64,000 bases of DNA from Macrocybe gigantea (Eukaryota; Basidiomycota; Agaricomycetes; Agaricales; Callistosporiaceae), in assembly GCA_011319805.1 (NCBI GenBank), contig SJRY01000312.1:62001-126000 (forward strand), read 5' to 3'. The notes beneath the pieces are model-generated. The model had not been told where the DNA came from. It saw only the letters and a list, made by a program, of their open reading frames with translations, and did no database searches. The position numbers and the translations under genes were made by a program. Positions 1-10,070 of this stretch are shown here, one piece after another. Within the stretch, counting starts at the first letter, position 1. Every line of letters starts with the position of its first letter.

Positions 1-27
1 CGATCTAGATACTCCCCTTCCCTCACC

Positions 28-33
28 TATAAA
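28..33 (+). promoter_or_regulatory. putative TATA box
   Basis: TATAAA lies in a C/T-rich stretch about 130 nt upstream of the first ATG of the following frame. It is plausible as a core promoter for that gene, but the distance implies a long leader or use of a different start. Confidence 0.35.
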
Positions 34-163
34 TCACCTCGCCCCCGACACCCGTTCCTTTGTCAATTTCCCCTTCACCTTTATCAGTCTACTCGCGGCC
101 ACTCCGTCCTCGTATCGACCCTTCCGCCCGTATTTCCTGATAGTCCAAGAATCGCCGCTTATC

Positions 164-862
164 ATGGACCGCAACCGCCACCGACAATTGTGTCGTCACC
201 CTCTTCTTCGACGGGTGACCACACAGGATTTCCAGATGACACGTCCGAACCAAGGTGCTGTTGCCCCGCAGTTCACGTGTCATGCCTACCAGCTAGTCCG
301 CTTCATCGAGTACGACGCAGAACTCCGCCGTGGCAAGTTGGATGCCAATGTCCCGTTCGGATACTACGATTTTGCCACCATTTTCAACCGCCACGGACAA
401 GACTGCGACGTGAAGTTTGCTTACCTTGATCCTGGGTCCAACGCCCTTCATGTGTCCAGCACGCCTCCCAAAGAAGAAGCCTTCGACATCCATTATTTGT
501 CGATCTTTCCGAACCATGAATATGTCGATCCTCGTGGCATGAACCTCTCACACGAGCAAGCTGTCACTTTTACCACCTTATTAGCCAAGGATCAAGAGAG
601 GCGCAATATGTACATCACTCGCCGCCGGCAAGAACACGCCGCCAGTCCCCTTCCTTATGACATGCCCCGTGGAGAATCCTCCCGCGGCCGCCATCCAGCT
701 CGTCGTTCCCGCGCCCAGATTCAAGAATCCGCTGACCCCGGGCCTTCGGCCTCCACCACCACCATTGCTCCAGAAGTGGACGACACGCCAATGGCCGAAG
801 ACGATGATGCTGAGGGAGAACCCGAGGACGAACTCGTTGACATGCCGTCCCAAGTAAATTGA
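164..862 (+). CDS. hypothetical protein, 232 aa
   Basis: An uninterrupted 232-codon frame with no obvious intron. I recognise no family. Residues about 35-135 look like a folded region rich in aromatic residues (FTCHAYQLVRFIEY, FPNHEYVDPRGM). The last 80 residues are disordered: basic and serine-rich, then very acidic (AEDDDAEGEPEDE). The start could instead be the in-frame ATG at 236, which removes an Arg-rich leader that looks non-coding. A TATA motif lies at 28. A minus-strand frame of 125 codons (615-992) overlaps the 3' half, but its composition is that of a complementary shadow. There is no signal peptide or membrane segment, so it is probably nuclear or cytosolic (inference). Confidence 0.5.
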   Translation: MDRNRHRQLCRHPLLRRVTTQDFQMTRPNQGAVAPQFTCHAYQLVRFIEYDAELRRGKLDANVPFGYYDFATIFNRHGQDCDVKFAYLDPGSNALHVSSTPPKEEAFDIHYLSIFPNHEYVDPRGMNLSHEQAVTFTTLLAKDQERRNMYITRRRQEHAASPLPYDMPRGESSRGRHPARRSRAQIQESADPGPSASTTTIAPEVDDTPMAEDDDAEGEPEDELVDMPSQVN

Positions 863-1440
863 AGCGGTCAAAGCGATTAGGAGAATCGCTGGTGGGAGGT
901 ATGTAGCGGATGACCAAACACGCCCTAATACGAGAAGCACGGGTGTGCACGGAAGGTACTGGAGTCGGGCGAAGGGCAGGTTGTATTTGCAATAGCCGCT
1001 GTGTATAAAAAGTAGAGTAGCCCCGTCAAAAGAAACTCAGTCTTTGAACCTGTCTCAGTGCGGATCCTCGATGGAAACCAAAGGCAGAGATAAATGCTGC
1101 AAAATACATAAGGGATTCCAACAGACGGCAACAAACCAAGAAACCGGCCAATTGTGTCCAAGGTACATGGAGCGGATCCACAGACGAATATGCCGACATG
1201 AGGACGACATTACAAGAAGGCACGACGGCCATTCTATTGGCTTCATTTCGAGCACTCACATACGCGACGCAATGTATTGAATCGAAGTGGCGGACGATGG
1301 GTCACATCGCACGATGCCAATGTCATACGGGTTCTAGATGGTTCTATCCTATCAAGAAAGGAAGAACACTGCTGTAAGAAGAAGTGTGTGATAATGAAAA
1401 GCCTTTTTTTCCTCAACGATGATTGAGACCTGCAGAAACG
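863..1440. other. intergenic, no supported gene
   Basis: Only short overlapping frames on both strands with no consistent splice pattern or protein similarity. It probably holds the terminator of the upstream gene and the promoter of the next. Confidence 0.5.
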
Positions 1441-1448
1441 TATAAAAG
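1441..1448 (+). promoter_or_regulatory. TATA box of the 1486 gene
   Basis: TATAAAAG ends 37 nt before the ATG at 1486. This is a normal fungal spacing for a short leader and supports that ATG as the start. Confidence 0.5.
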
Positions 1449-1485
1449 GACCAGCTACCCGAGGACGACCTGCAGATTTTTCGAC

Positions 1486-2033
1486 ATGTCTACTACCACT
1501 ATCGCCAACACAATCCCTATGGAAAGCGCATCCGCTCTGAACAGCCACACATCGAACAATGCACAAGGCGGAGAGCCAACGTCTCCTGAAAGTATGCCAT
1601 TTATTTGATTATGCTGGACAATTTTCGTATATGCAAAAATTCTTTAGATGCACCGGTAATAGCCATCATGGTCAGAGATAACGAACGCACATGGTACACC
1701 ATCGTCCGCGGCCTCAACGTCGGAATTGTCTATGGATTGTAAGCATATTTTACCTGTTCAGAAGGGGAATTCACAGTTTTTACAGAGCGGCCGCCCAAAT
1801 GTTATGTTCTGGAATTCCCAACGCCTTGTTCTTGCGAGGGGGTTTCGAACGAGTACGAGCCCAGGCAATGTGGGTCGATTATAAGGATAGAAGGGAGGTA
1901 AAAACGCTCGACATCCATGGCAACCCGTCACGTAAGTACAACTTATGTGCTCAATGAGCAAAGCTAATGACTGTTTTCACATTCAGCGCTCCAAATTCAC
2001 GTTTTCCATTACATCACCGTCGACGAACAGTAA
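1486..2033 (+). CDS. small protein resembling RNase H1 N-terminal/viroplasmin fold
   Basis: Four exons give one frame of 129 aa: 1486-1591, 1648-1738, 1786-1931 and 1987-2033. The introns are 56, 47 and 55 nt, all GT-AG, and phases agree at each junction. The first 40 residues are Ser/Thr/Asn-rich. Residues about 50-95 have the pattern W-Y-x-I-x-R-G-x-x-V-G-I-x-Y-G, then a later aromatic/glycine turn (LFLRGGF) and ALA/W positions. This resembles the small nucleic-acid-binding domain found at the N-terminus of RNase H1 and in caulimovirus viroplasmin, which recurs in many short Agaricomycetes proteins. The match is by pattern only. No RNase H catalytic domain follows, so if the call is right the product would bind nucleic acid or be a derived orphan. 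TATA at 1441. Confidence 0.5.
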
Positions 2034-2408
2034 ATACAGACCGATTTTCTTGTCGTTAACAGTTTCATTCGCATCTGCCCAGAAAAAGAAAGCTTAGCTG
2101 TGCCGAGGTTATTGATATATCTGAAGTTGATTGAGTAAGAAATTAGAAAAATCCGATTTTACAAATATCCAATCCACTTAAGAAGCCAACATTATGTGCA
2201 GCAGAAAAATGGCCAATACGCATTCACAATGAACTACTGAACTAATCTTTAACATAGAAGAGAGCCATAGCTGATATCCCCTTGCAATAGGTCAGTTGAA
2301 TCGTCTGATTCCATTGTCATAATCTCGGACATTAAACCATCATACATCCACATTGAACCGTCTGTCAGAAAGACGCGAGATACAAAGTGACTGTCGCCGT
2401 AATATATA
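2034..2408. other. intergenic, A/T-rich
   Basis: No coding frame or repeat found. It is the 3' flank of the small spliced gene. Confidence 0.5.
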
Positions 2409-3063
2409 ATGCCTGCCAAACGGTACACGCACTCTGTGGATGAATCTGGGGTGATCGACAGTCATAGCCACGCCGCGCACCTGCAAGCGCAGAAGCCGAG
2501 GCCGCTGAGCGAAATCGGCGCGCTCATCAAGACGAAGATGGAAATGTTCCGGGAGGCGTTCATGCGCGTTGAGGAGCTCTGGTTCGAGCGCGACATCGCC
2601 GTCATGTGCGGTGGATCGAATTTCTCGTGCACGCGGTGGAAGAAAGGCCTTTTTGACGCTGAAGACAGAGGGCGAGGGAATCCAGACCGATGGCGGGACC
2701 TGGGTCATCGAGCTCGTCAGTCCTGCGTTCCTGCGCAAGGAGCTATGGCCGGAAGAAGCGGAGACGAGCGTGGACCACATACCCGTCGACTGAATCCCCG
2801 GTGAGGCAGACTTTGAGACGAGCGAAGAGGAGTGGTACGGGTCCTGCGACATGGAGGGAGACGTCTCGTGTGGAATGGATCGGACGATGAGCAGGACGCG
2901 GAGGGGCCTGAATACTTCAGTTGGACTTCTGAAATTCCGAGGACGGAGGAGGGTAATTCCCAACGACGCCGAGATCGAACGGGTTGCTCACCTTCCCAGC
3001 CCGCGCGAGCTCATCCACCGCACGCCCGTGCGTGAACCGGTCGAACCCGAGCAGGTCCATTAG
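2409..3063 (+). pseudogene. decayed GC3-rich gene fragment
   Basis: The frame from 2409 has strong third-position G/C bias and reads like protein for about 80 codons (EIGALIKTKMEMFREAF, VEELWFERDIAV). Good coding sequence then continues in a different frame (ELVSPAFLRKELWPEEAE, about 2680-2793) and, less clearly, to about 3063. The change near 2645 has no splice signals, so I read it as an indel. I do not recognise the family. The G/C-rich codon use differs from the A/T-rich flanks, so this looks like a relic of a once intact gene. Confidence 0.35.
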
Positions 3064-4115
3064 GAATCCACCGCCGCACCCATTGAACCCTCCCGCGTGG
3101 TGATGCTGCCCGGACGCACCGCTGGTCGCCAAAAACCGGTTTGCTCTCAAAGCCTACGCCACGTCGTATCGGAATCACAGAGGAGGAGTGGTTCAGACGA
3201 CGCGAGGCAATGATCATCCATTCTGTGAATGCAAGAATGGAGTCCAGGACGCCCCAGGCCGGTTTCGTTCTTGGAAGCTTGTTGACCTGGGTGCCAGTCT
3301 GGATGGCGTCATCTGCTGCTCGAAGCTGGTGTTTACTGAACCGTCGGGCATTACGCCGTATCTTGTATTGGACTCTGGAGGGCTTCATGTGCCTTTTGAG
3401 CTCTGTCGCACATCGTGCTCGCTCTTCAAATGGTCCGGCATGCATGGTATAGCTTTGGAACAAAATGTCGTCCCTTAGGGAAGCGCCAGTAAGTGCCAGT
3501 CATGCAGCCATGGCAGGGATTGTGATACATACACAGCGTGCGGCATCAGACCTTGGTGTTCGCTAGCTGTCTAGTATGGATGCCAGCAGGACCTAGATAG
3601 CCTGTCAGAATTGTGGCAGAAACCCGACTAGGGTTTGGCATACCTTTGATTGGGAGGTGCAGGAGGCGCCGGAGGGGCAGACGGCTCTATGGCGTTGGAT
3701 ATCGCAGCATCGGATAGCCAAGCTTCAGGACCATCAATGCCCCAGTCATGTTCCGGGGGCCTGGAGTTTCGAGCGGCCACAAAGGCGTCAGAGATACAGA
3801 AAGGGTATTGGGTGGGCACGAAATGACGCTGCTACAAAATTGATAGAACTGTCATTAGTGTGAGCAGATAGCGGCCATAGCAGGCTTACCGGTGGGACCA
3901 TATGGCTGACAGTTCGAGGTCGTAGAGTAGGAGGCGGCTGCGTCCTGAATAGATTCTCGTAGTATGGCTGGAGCCCACGGCCAGGCCCCAATGCACGCTG
4001 AATGAAGGATGGAATGCGAGGTGTGTATACCTATATGCTAACGCACGTGCTGCTACAACAAATGCGACGCGTCGAACCATTACCGGTAAACAACGCGCCG
4101 ACATCCAAGCCCCAC
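3064..4115. other. no supported gene
   Basis: Frames occur on both strands (for example a 150-codon minus frame at 3011-3463), but none has splice-compatible neighbours or recognisable protein. It may be further decayed sequence of the 2.4-3.1 kb fragment. The copia element begins just after it. Confidence 0.4.
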
Positions 4116-4120
4116 CGCTG
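4116..4120. repeat. copia target-site duplication, left
   Basis: CGCTG directly precedes the LTR and is repeated exactly at 9441-9445. Five bases is the expected duplication length for Ty1/copia integrase. Confidence 0.9.
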
Positions 4121-4350
4121 TGTTAGAAACTACGACACGTCCTCAGTCGCGTGGTGAGCGTAGCAACTCTAATACTAACCTACGACACGTCCTGTAGGTA
4201 AACTGTAAGCTATATAGACTGATATGAACGGCGGGCACACATACCTCAGTCGCGTGGTGAGCGTAGCAACTGAGGATGGTGACGCCCGCCGTCACGTCTT
4301 CTGTAGTGTCCTTATGTAATCCTACGAATCCGCTGCGATGCGTTCCAACA
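4121..4350 (-). repeat. copia 3' LTR
   Basis: 230 bp, identical to 9211-9440. It is the 3' LTR relative to the minus-strand gene. It contains two internal direct repeats: a 13-mer (TACGACACGTCCT) at 4131 and 4181, and a 28-bp unit at 4141-4168 and 4244-4271. A TATATA motif near 4211 could serve as the LTR promoter. Confidence 0.95.
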
Positions 4351-4360
4351 CTCCTCCTCA
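4351..4360 (-). other. copia polypurine tract
   Basis: On the minus strand TGAGGAGGAG lies directly against the 3' LTR, the position and composition expected for the plus-strand primer. Confidence 0.75.
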
Positions 4361-4416
4361 TCGCGGCGAGTGGAAAGAGAAAAAAAAAGGCACACAGAGA
4401 AAACTCCTCCTCAAAC

Positions 4417-7400
4417 TCAGCCCGACACCCCTAACATTTTGCGTAAGCGTTCGAAAGAGTCACGCGAGAGCGGCTTAGTGAAGATATCGGCAACATTGTT
4501 TTTTGAGTCAATGCGAGCGATCTCGATCTTGCCTGCCTCGACTTGATCACGAATGTAATGATATTTGATGTCGATATGTTTGCTGCGGCTGTGTAAGACC
4601 GGATCCTTCGCCAGGTCCATAGCGCCATTGTTGTCGCAGAACAGGGTTGGTGCCCCAGGTGGCAGTAGAGCAGTCTCCCCGAGAAGCGACCTTAGCCATG
4701 AGAGTTCCCGAGCAGCTTCACAGATAGCAACGTATTCCGCTTCGCAGGAGGACAAAGAGACAGTTTTTTGCTTACGTGATGACCAGGAAATAACACCGGA
4801 ACCTAGGGAGAAGCAATAGCCCATTGTTGATCGACGAGTGTCAGGGCAGTCTGCATAAGAAGAATCAGAGAAACCGGCTAGAGTGAGAGCATCAGGTCCT
4901 CCCAATGTGAGTTCGAAATCGCGAGTGGCAGCCAGGTATCGTGCAACTCGTAAAGCAGCCGTCCAGTGTTCGTCACGGTAACAGTCCAGGAATTGGGCAA
5001 GTTTGGATACTGCAAAGCTTATGTCTGGTCGGGAGCCAACTGCGACGTACATGAGGGAGCCGACAAGGGAGCGGTAAGGGAGAGCCTTTAAGTGAGCGAT
5101 TTCGGTGGGGGAAAGCGGCAATGAAGGCGGGCGCTCGAGTTTGATATTGCTATCCATGGGCGTGGAAACCAAGGCACCAGAAGGGCAAAATGTGGAAACA
5201 ATGCGATCAATCAGGGCTGTCTGGGATAAATGAAGTGTACGATTTTCGCGATCGCGGCGGATCTGAATGCCGACATGGAATGTTGCCTCACCCAGGTCCG
5301 AGATTTTCCAGAGATCATGCAGTTGCCGTTTGAATACTGTGCGTGCGGGTTCCTCTCCCGTGAACAGAAAATCATCAACGTGAACACCAACAATGATTTG
5401 TCCATCTTTGTCATCCCGCCAGTATACGCAAGGGTCAGACCGGAGCCTCTTAAAGCCGATGGAGATCATGGCTTTGTCAAGAGTCTTGTTCCAAATCCGA
5501 CCACTCTGCTTCATGCCGTAGAGGCCGCGCTGTAGTACCCAGACGTGGTCTGGATTGTCAGGGTCCTCGAAGCACTCGGGCTGCCACATGAAGAGGGTTT
5601 CACCATTGGGCAAGAGGCCGTACAGATAGGCGCCTTTGACATCCGCTTGTTCAACGTCCCAGTCATTTACCGCTGCAGTGTGAAGGATTGCCCGTAGAGA
5701 CTCCATCCGTACTGTTGGTGATGTGGTGTCAACGTAATCTTGACCAAATACCTGTTCGTAGCCTTTGACAACAAGTCGTGCCCTGTAGCGCGTGGGTTTT
5801 CCGTTCCCATCTCGCTTCAAGCGGTAAACCCATTTGCTGCCCAAGATCTTGCGATTCGCAGGCACTGATGACCGCGGGACAAGCTTGTAAACATTCATTG
5901 ATTTAAGCGATTCGAGCTCCTCCTGCATCGCGGCCTTCCAGTGTTCGCAATCGGTGCTGCTTAGGGCTTGTTTCAAGGTCGTAGGGTCCGTAGAATTCGA
6001 AAGCATGTCAACGGACTCAGCGATGGATGCAGCGAATGCTTCGCTGATGTCCAATTCGTCGTCCATACGAGAGGCAAGGACCTCTTTCCGTCTCTCCTTT
6101 TTGGCTGCATGGCGGGCTTGCTTAATTCGCTTTCCTGCTTCTCTGCTCTCCTCAATGGCGCGCTCAGTTCGAGAAGAATATGTGGCCCCTTCACAGGCAG
6201 CTTTCCATTGAGAAGGAACTCGTTGGCGCCGTGAGCGCCGAACATCAGGATGAGAGTCAGAGTCAGTCGGAGGGCAGGAGGCTTCCTCCAGAATTATGCT
6301 AGAGTTCGGGGGTAAGCTATCCCCACGATGGGAACAGGCATCCACATCATCGACATCTTCAATCGACACCGGGGGTGGTGCGGCGGGGGGTGTTGTGGTA
6401 GGCGGGAGGCTTTCATGGCTTTCGATGAATTGTACATTGAAGCTTTCCATGATGCGGTGCGATTCGCGGTGGTATAAACGATATGCTTTTGACGACGCGG
6501 AGTAACCAATCAGGACACATTCAAAGGAGCGAGCATAGATTTTCGGATTGTGTTTATCCTGTATTAAGACAAATGCCCGGCAGCCGAACTCACGGAGTGG
6601 AGAAAGGTCAGGAGGGCTGCCATACCATAATTCGTGAGGCGTCACTTTCAGACTTTTACTCGGGCTGAGGTTGCCAAGATAGGCAGCAGTGCGGGCACAT
6701 TCATCCCATAAAAAGGCGGGGAGGTTGGCTTGAAGGCGCATGGCCCGAGCCCGTCCCATGACAGTCCTGTGTGTTCGTTCGACCTTCCCAATATGAGCCG
6801 AGGTGTGGGGCGCGGAAGTTTGGAACATGTATCCTTCGTGATCGCACCAACTCTTAAAATCGCTGCTGGCTGCAATTTCACCACGATCTAGACGGAACAC
6901 ACCAACACGGAGACCACAGGATGCCTCAGCTTTTCTAGACCAGATCTGGAGGGCAGGTAACGCATCGGATTTCTCCTTAAGGGGCACGGACCAAACAAAG
7001 GAAGAGTAGTCGTCGACAATGTGCATGAGGTACTTATTATGTGTCGTAGACAAAACAGCCTCTGGGCCAGTAAGGTCCACCCAAACAATTCCCAGTCGTC
7101 TGTCAGAACGATCTCCTGCGCGGGACTTTGGAACACGGGAAAGGACCTGTTTCCCCATGATGCAGTGTTCACATTTGTCCGGGCGAGTGGAGAGGTCGAT
7201 GGGCATACCTGACGAGAGGTTGTTTTTCGAGAGATCCATGATGGATTGATAGTTGACATGACCGAGACGTTTGTGCCAGGTAGCCAGAGTCGGTTTTTGA
7301 AGGGCGCTATAGGAGTGTTCGACTAGGAAATGATCCCAGTGTGTAAGAGCATAAAGGTTTTTGTTGCGGGAAACGAGACGGGAACCAGACGCGATATGAC

Positions 7401-9120
7401 CACCAGAGCGGTCGACAAGGCGAACACCAGTGTCGTCGAAAAGAACTCTGCACGGAAGGCTGTCAACCAATTCACCAACAGAGAGGAGTCGTACAGAGGC
7501 ATTCGGGATGTACAGGACATTCTCCAAGGTGATACTTGAACCTTTCGCAATGGTTAAGCGGATGGAGCCAATGCCGACTGCTGTTACGGACGATCCACCA
7601 ATGCCCTTGACAGTTCTGTCCTGTATAGGGCGTAGCGCGAGGAAGTCGGAGCGGACAGGTGATATATGTGTGGTGCAGCCGCTATCAATGAGGAAGGGGC
7701 AGTTGTCGTTTGTAATCGGTGTGCGTCGAAGGTGGTGCGGTAAAGTGGAGACAGTGATACCACTCATGTCAAATGGCCGTTGCATCACCGTCCAATTGAC
7801 AGAGCTTCTTAGTTCACCTTGAACGTCGAGCCAGGCAGTCGCCGCGTATTCGATGATGTCAGCCGGAGTCATCGCATCCTTGACAATGTCGTCGAAGGAT
7901 TCAGTGGCGAGATTGCTGATTTCGACGATAGAGGCAGAAGGCATGGCGCTAGCGGCAGGTAGTGGGGGAGGGATGTTGCTGAGGTGTTCAATAGAGTTGG
8001 TGTCCATGTCCACGAGGTAGGCACGGTTATTCATGTCATAATATACGCGTCGGTTGGGTTTGTATGGTGTGATATTCTGTGACGAGATGCTGGGGGTGGC
8101 CTTTTGATCCTTTGTCTGTCCGTCTTTCTGGTCCTGTGTTTCGGGTTTCTTCCCTCGAGCTGCTCGAGCTGCCTTCTTCGCTTCATCAATTGTATGTCCA
8201 AACATTCCGCCTCCTTTTCTGATGCAAAAGGGTAAAGTATGGCCGACAGGTTCCCGGCAGTTCGAGTTAGTGCAGACGGCACGAGAGCGGATTGAGCTTT
8301 GTGCAGTCATGGCCTCCTCCTCACGGCGTTGAACATGTTGCTCGAGTTCCAGACGTTGGATGATGTGCGACGACGTGAAGGGGTTGTTATGCGAAGCGCC
8401 CGAGATGCCACTGATCACCGCGTCTCGAATCGTGCGCATATCAGGGGAGGAGAGGGCGAACAGCATCAAGATGACACAAAAGTCCTCGGCGGAGGGGGCA
8501 CCCATCTCCCAGATGCGCCGATTGATGTCCTGGATTCTGTTAGTTGTCTGCGCGAAGGGGGTAGCTCGTGAATAGCGAATGGTGAAGGCTTCCTGGATGA
8601 GGCGCATTTGTACAACAGGTCCTTGCTTTGTATGCCGCGCTATGAGGCTGGTCCAAGCCTCGCATGCACTGGGGCTGTCCTCGATGAGTTTCAATTCGGC
8701 GGGGGAGCATTTGGAGTAAATGTATGCGCGAACGAGGTTGTCGTTCCGCATCCAGTTCCTATATGCGCGCGGTTCGATTTCTAGAGGCGGTCGGGGGATA
8801 GTTCCGAGCGCATATTCGTCGAGGCCATTGCTCAACGTGAGAGTGCGGAGCATTTGTTTGCTCCAGCTATTCCAGTTGCCGCTATCGAGGTTGAGCTCAG
8901 CATGCGAGCCCCAGCTGCTATCAGAGATCCTTTCAGGGGTGACAGAGGGGTGTGTGATGTCGCTGGCAAGGGGTGTGGGAGCAGGTCCCTGCGGAGGCAG
9001 AGGGGTTGAAGGCCCAGAGTCGGAACTGGATTCAGGCATGCTACGGTATCGCGAGGCGCGAGAAGGCGGAGGAAGCTCGTGGAAGAAAACAGGGCCGTGA
9101 CTGCGAGTCGCGGCGGGCAT
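4417..9120 (-). CDS. copia Gag-Pol polyprotein, 1567 aa, intact
   Basis: A single frame encodes all retrotransposon functions. The Gag region (about 70-270) ends in a variant zinc knuckle with C283, C288, H294 and C299 (C-x4-C-x5-H-x4-C). The aspartic protease has the DSG motif at 479-481. The integrase has the zinc-binding H616, H621, C650 and C653 and the catalytic triad D682, D745, E781 with exactly 35 residues between the last two. Reverse transcriptase covers about 1090-1300 with the VDD active site at 1248-1250. RNase H has D1419, E1460 (E1462 is the alternative) and D1496 and ends in the conserved KHIDIKYHYIRD block. The length is normal for a one-frame fungal copia. It would be transcribed from the LTR at 9211-9440, with the start 90 nt downstream of it. 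I see no stop or frameshift. Confidence 0.97.
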   Translation of the reverse strand: MPAATRSHGPVFFHELPPPSRASRYRSMPESSSDSGPSTPLPPQGPAPTPLASDITHPSVTPERISDSSWGSHAELNLDSGNWNSWSKQMLRTLTLSNGLDEYALGTIPRPPLEIEPRAYRNWMRNDNLVRAYIYSKCSPAELKLIEDSPSACEAWTSLIARHTKQGPVVQMRLIQEAFTIRYSRATPFAQTTNRIQDINRRIWEMGAPSAEDFCVILMLFALSSPDMRTIRDAVISGISGASHNNPFTSSHIIQRLELEQHVQRREEEAMTAQSSIRSRAVCTNSNCREPVGHTLPFCIRKGGGMFGHTIDEAKKAARAARGKKPETQDQKDGQTKDQKATPSISSQNITPYKPNRRVYYDMNNRAYLVDMDTNSIEHLSNIPPPLPAASAMPSASIVEISNLATESFDDIVKDAMTPADIIEYAATAWLDVQGELRSSVNWTVMQRPFDMSGITVSTLPHHLRRTPITNDNCPFLIDSGCTTHISPVRSDFLALRPIQDRTVKGIGGSSVTAVGIGSIRLTIAKGSSITLENVLYIPNASVRLLSVGELVDSLPCRVLFDDTGVRLVDRSGGHIASGSRLVSRNKNLYALTHWDHFLVEHSYSALQKPTLATWHKRLGHVNYQSIMDLSKNNLSSGMPIDLSTRPDKCEHCIMGKQVLSRVPKSRAGDRSDRRLGIVWVDLTGPEAVLSTTHNKYLMHIVDDYSSFVWSVPLKEKSDALPALQIWSRKAEASCGLRVGVFRLDRGEIAASSDFKSWCDHEGYMFQTSAPHTSAHIGKVERTHRTVMGRARAMRLQANLPAFLWDECARTAAYLGNLSPSKSLKVTPHELWYGSPPDLSPLREFGCRAFVLIQDKHNPKIYARSFECVLIGYSASSKAYRLYHRESHRIMESFNVQFIESHESLPPTTTPPAAPPPVSIEDVDDVDACSHRGDSLPPNSSIILEEASCPPTDSDSHPDVRRSRRQRVPSQWKAACEGATYSSRTERAIEESREAGKRIKQARHAAKKERRKEVLASRMDDELDISEAFAASIAESVDMLSNSTDPTTLKQALSSTDCEHWKAAMQEELESLKSMNVYKLVPRSSVPANRKILGSKWVYRLKRDGNGKPTRYRARLVVKGYEQVFGQDYVDTTSPTVRMESLRAILHTAAVNDWDVEQADVKGAYLYGLLPNGETLFMWQPECFEDPDNPDHVWVLQRGLYGMKQSGRIWNKTLDKAMISIGFKRLRSDPCVYWRDDKDGQIIVGVHVDDFLFTGEEPARTVFKRQLHDLWKISDLGEATFHVGIQIRRDRENRTLHLSQTALIDRIVSTFCPSGALVSTPMDSNIKLERPPSLPLSPTEIAHLKALPYRSLVGSLMYVAVGSRPDISFAVSKLAQFLDCYRDEHWTAALRVARYLAATRDFELTLGGPDALTLAGFSDSSYADCPDTRRSTMGYCFSLGSGVISWSSRKQKTVSLSSCEAEYVAICEAARELSWLRSLLGETALLPPGAPTLFCDNNGAMDLAKDPVLHSRSKHIDIKYHYIRDQVEAGKIEIARIDSKNNVADIFTKPLSRDSFERLRKMLGVSG

Positions 9121-9198
9121 ACAACGAGGGACCTAAACGGAGAGGACACGGACGGAGGTGCACAAAGGGAATTGCAGAGGACGCGAGATAGTTACACG

Positions 9199-9210
9199 GG
9201 GCCCATAACC
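9199..9210 (-). other. primer binding site, initiator-Met half-tRNA type
   Basis: Read on the minus strand, GGTTATGGGCCC directly follows the 5' LTR. Its complement GGGCCCATAACC matches the anticodon arm of eukaryotic initiator tRNA-Met, including the CAT anticodon, and not the 3' acceptor end. This is the same arrangement as in Drosophila copia, where a cleaved half-tRNA primes reverse transcription. Confidence 0.85.
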
Positions 9211-9440
9211 TGTTAGAAACTACGACACGTCCTCAGTCGCGTGGTGAGCGTAGCAACTCTAATACTAACCTACGACACGTCCTGTAGGTAAACTGTAAGC
9301 TATATAGACTGATATGAACGGCGGGCACACATACCTCAGTCGCGTGGTGAGCGTAGCAACTGAGGATGGTGACGCCCGCCGTCACGTCTTCTGTAGTGTC
9401 CTTATGTAATCCTACGAATCCGCTGCGATGCGTTCCAACA
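9211..9440 (-). repeat. copia 5' LTR
   Basis: The promoter-side LTR relative to the minus-strand gene. Identical to 4121-4350 over all 230 bp. Confidence 0.95.
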
Positions 9441-9445
9441 CGCTG
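9441..9445. repeat. copia target-site duplication, right
   Basis: CGCTG, the exact partner of 4116-4120. Confidence 0.9.
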
Positions 9446-10018
9446 TTCACTCCATTTTCAGGCTGAGGTTCTATGGCAGGCTCACAAACCATTGCGCTTG
9501 ACACACTGTAGGTATTGAATTTGGAGTGATACAGGTACACGGGTGGGCATGGCGGGACGAGCTATCACGGGCAACCGCTCCCAAAGAGTGCCGTGTCCAC
9601 ACCAGGCAGCACGCTCAACTATATGTTGTGCTGGTGCCGGTGTCCGAATGGTCTGCTTGGCCTTGCGGACTATACATGGCATATGCACAGCCGGCAACAC
9701 GCCATTGCCCACCTCCACAAGAATGAAAGCGTTTGAAGAGCCATATGAAAGGGAATATAAGGAGGATAATTGATAAAAACTTGAGCCATTTATTGGAGAG
9801 CATTCTCGAGAGCCTGTTGTCGGGTCTGACGTAGACCTTGGAGGCCCGTGAGCGAACTCGACCTCCAGGGAGCCATAATAAAAGGTCCGTCTGATAGAAT
9901 CGCGAATCTTGCTTTCTAGTGATTCTATATTCCAGCCGAAAGGCGTCTTTTAATTGGCGTATTCCGGACCGTAAGACAGGTGTCCGAGAAAATAGTAAAA
10001 AACGGTTCACCTTGTCAT
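9446..10018. other. no supported gene
   Basis: Short frames only, with no recognisable protein or repeat. It lies between the copia element and the MULE derivative. Confidence 0.5.
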
Positions 10019-10027
10019 AATGACGAC

Positions 10028-10070
10028 TGAACGCTATTCACCCAGCACTTTTGTCAATCACGTGATGTTC
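10028..10070 (+). repeat. MULE terminal inverted repeat, left
   Basis: 43-bp arm with subterminal CACGTG. Its partner is at 11018-11060. Confidence 0.85.

Larger units (their letters stand above)
4121..9440 (-). mobile_element. complete Ty1/copia LTR retrotransposon, 5320 bp
   Basis: Two 230-bp direct repeats (4121-4350 and 9211-9440) are identical base for base on reading and have TGTT...AACA ends. The host pentamer CGCTG flanks the element on both sides (4116-4120 and 9441-9445). Between the LTRs lies one uninterrupted 1567-codon gag-pol frame on the minus strand. A primer binding site abuts the 5' LTR and a purine tract abuts the 3' LTR. Identical LTRs, intact target duplications and an intact frame mean a very recent insertion that may still be able to transpose. 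The order integrase, then reverse transcriptase, then RNase H places it in Ty1/copia rather than Ty3/gypsy. Confidence 0.97.

Noticed and set aside
9199..9210. tRNA-Met gene fragment
   Set aside because: Only 12 bases of the anticodon arm are present, placed exactly against the LTR. This is a primer binding site, not a tRNA gene.
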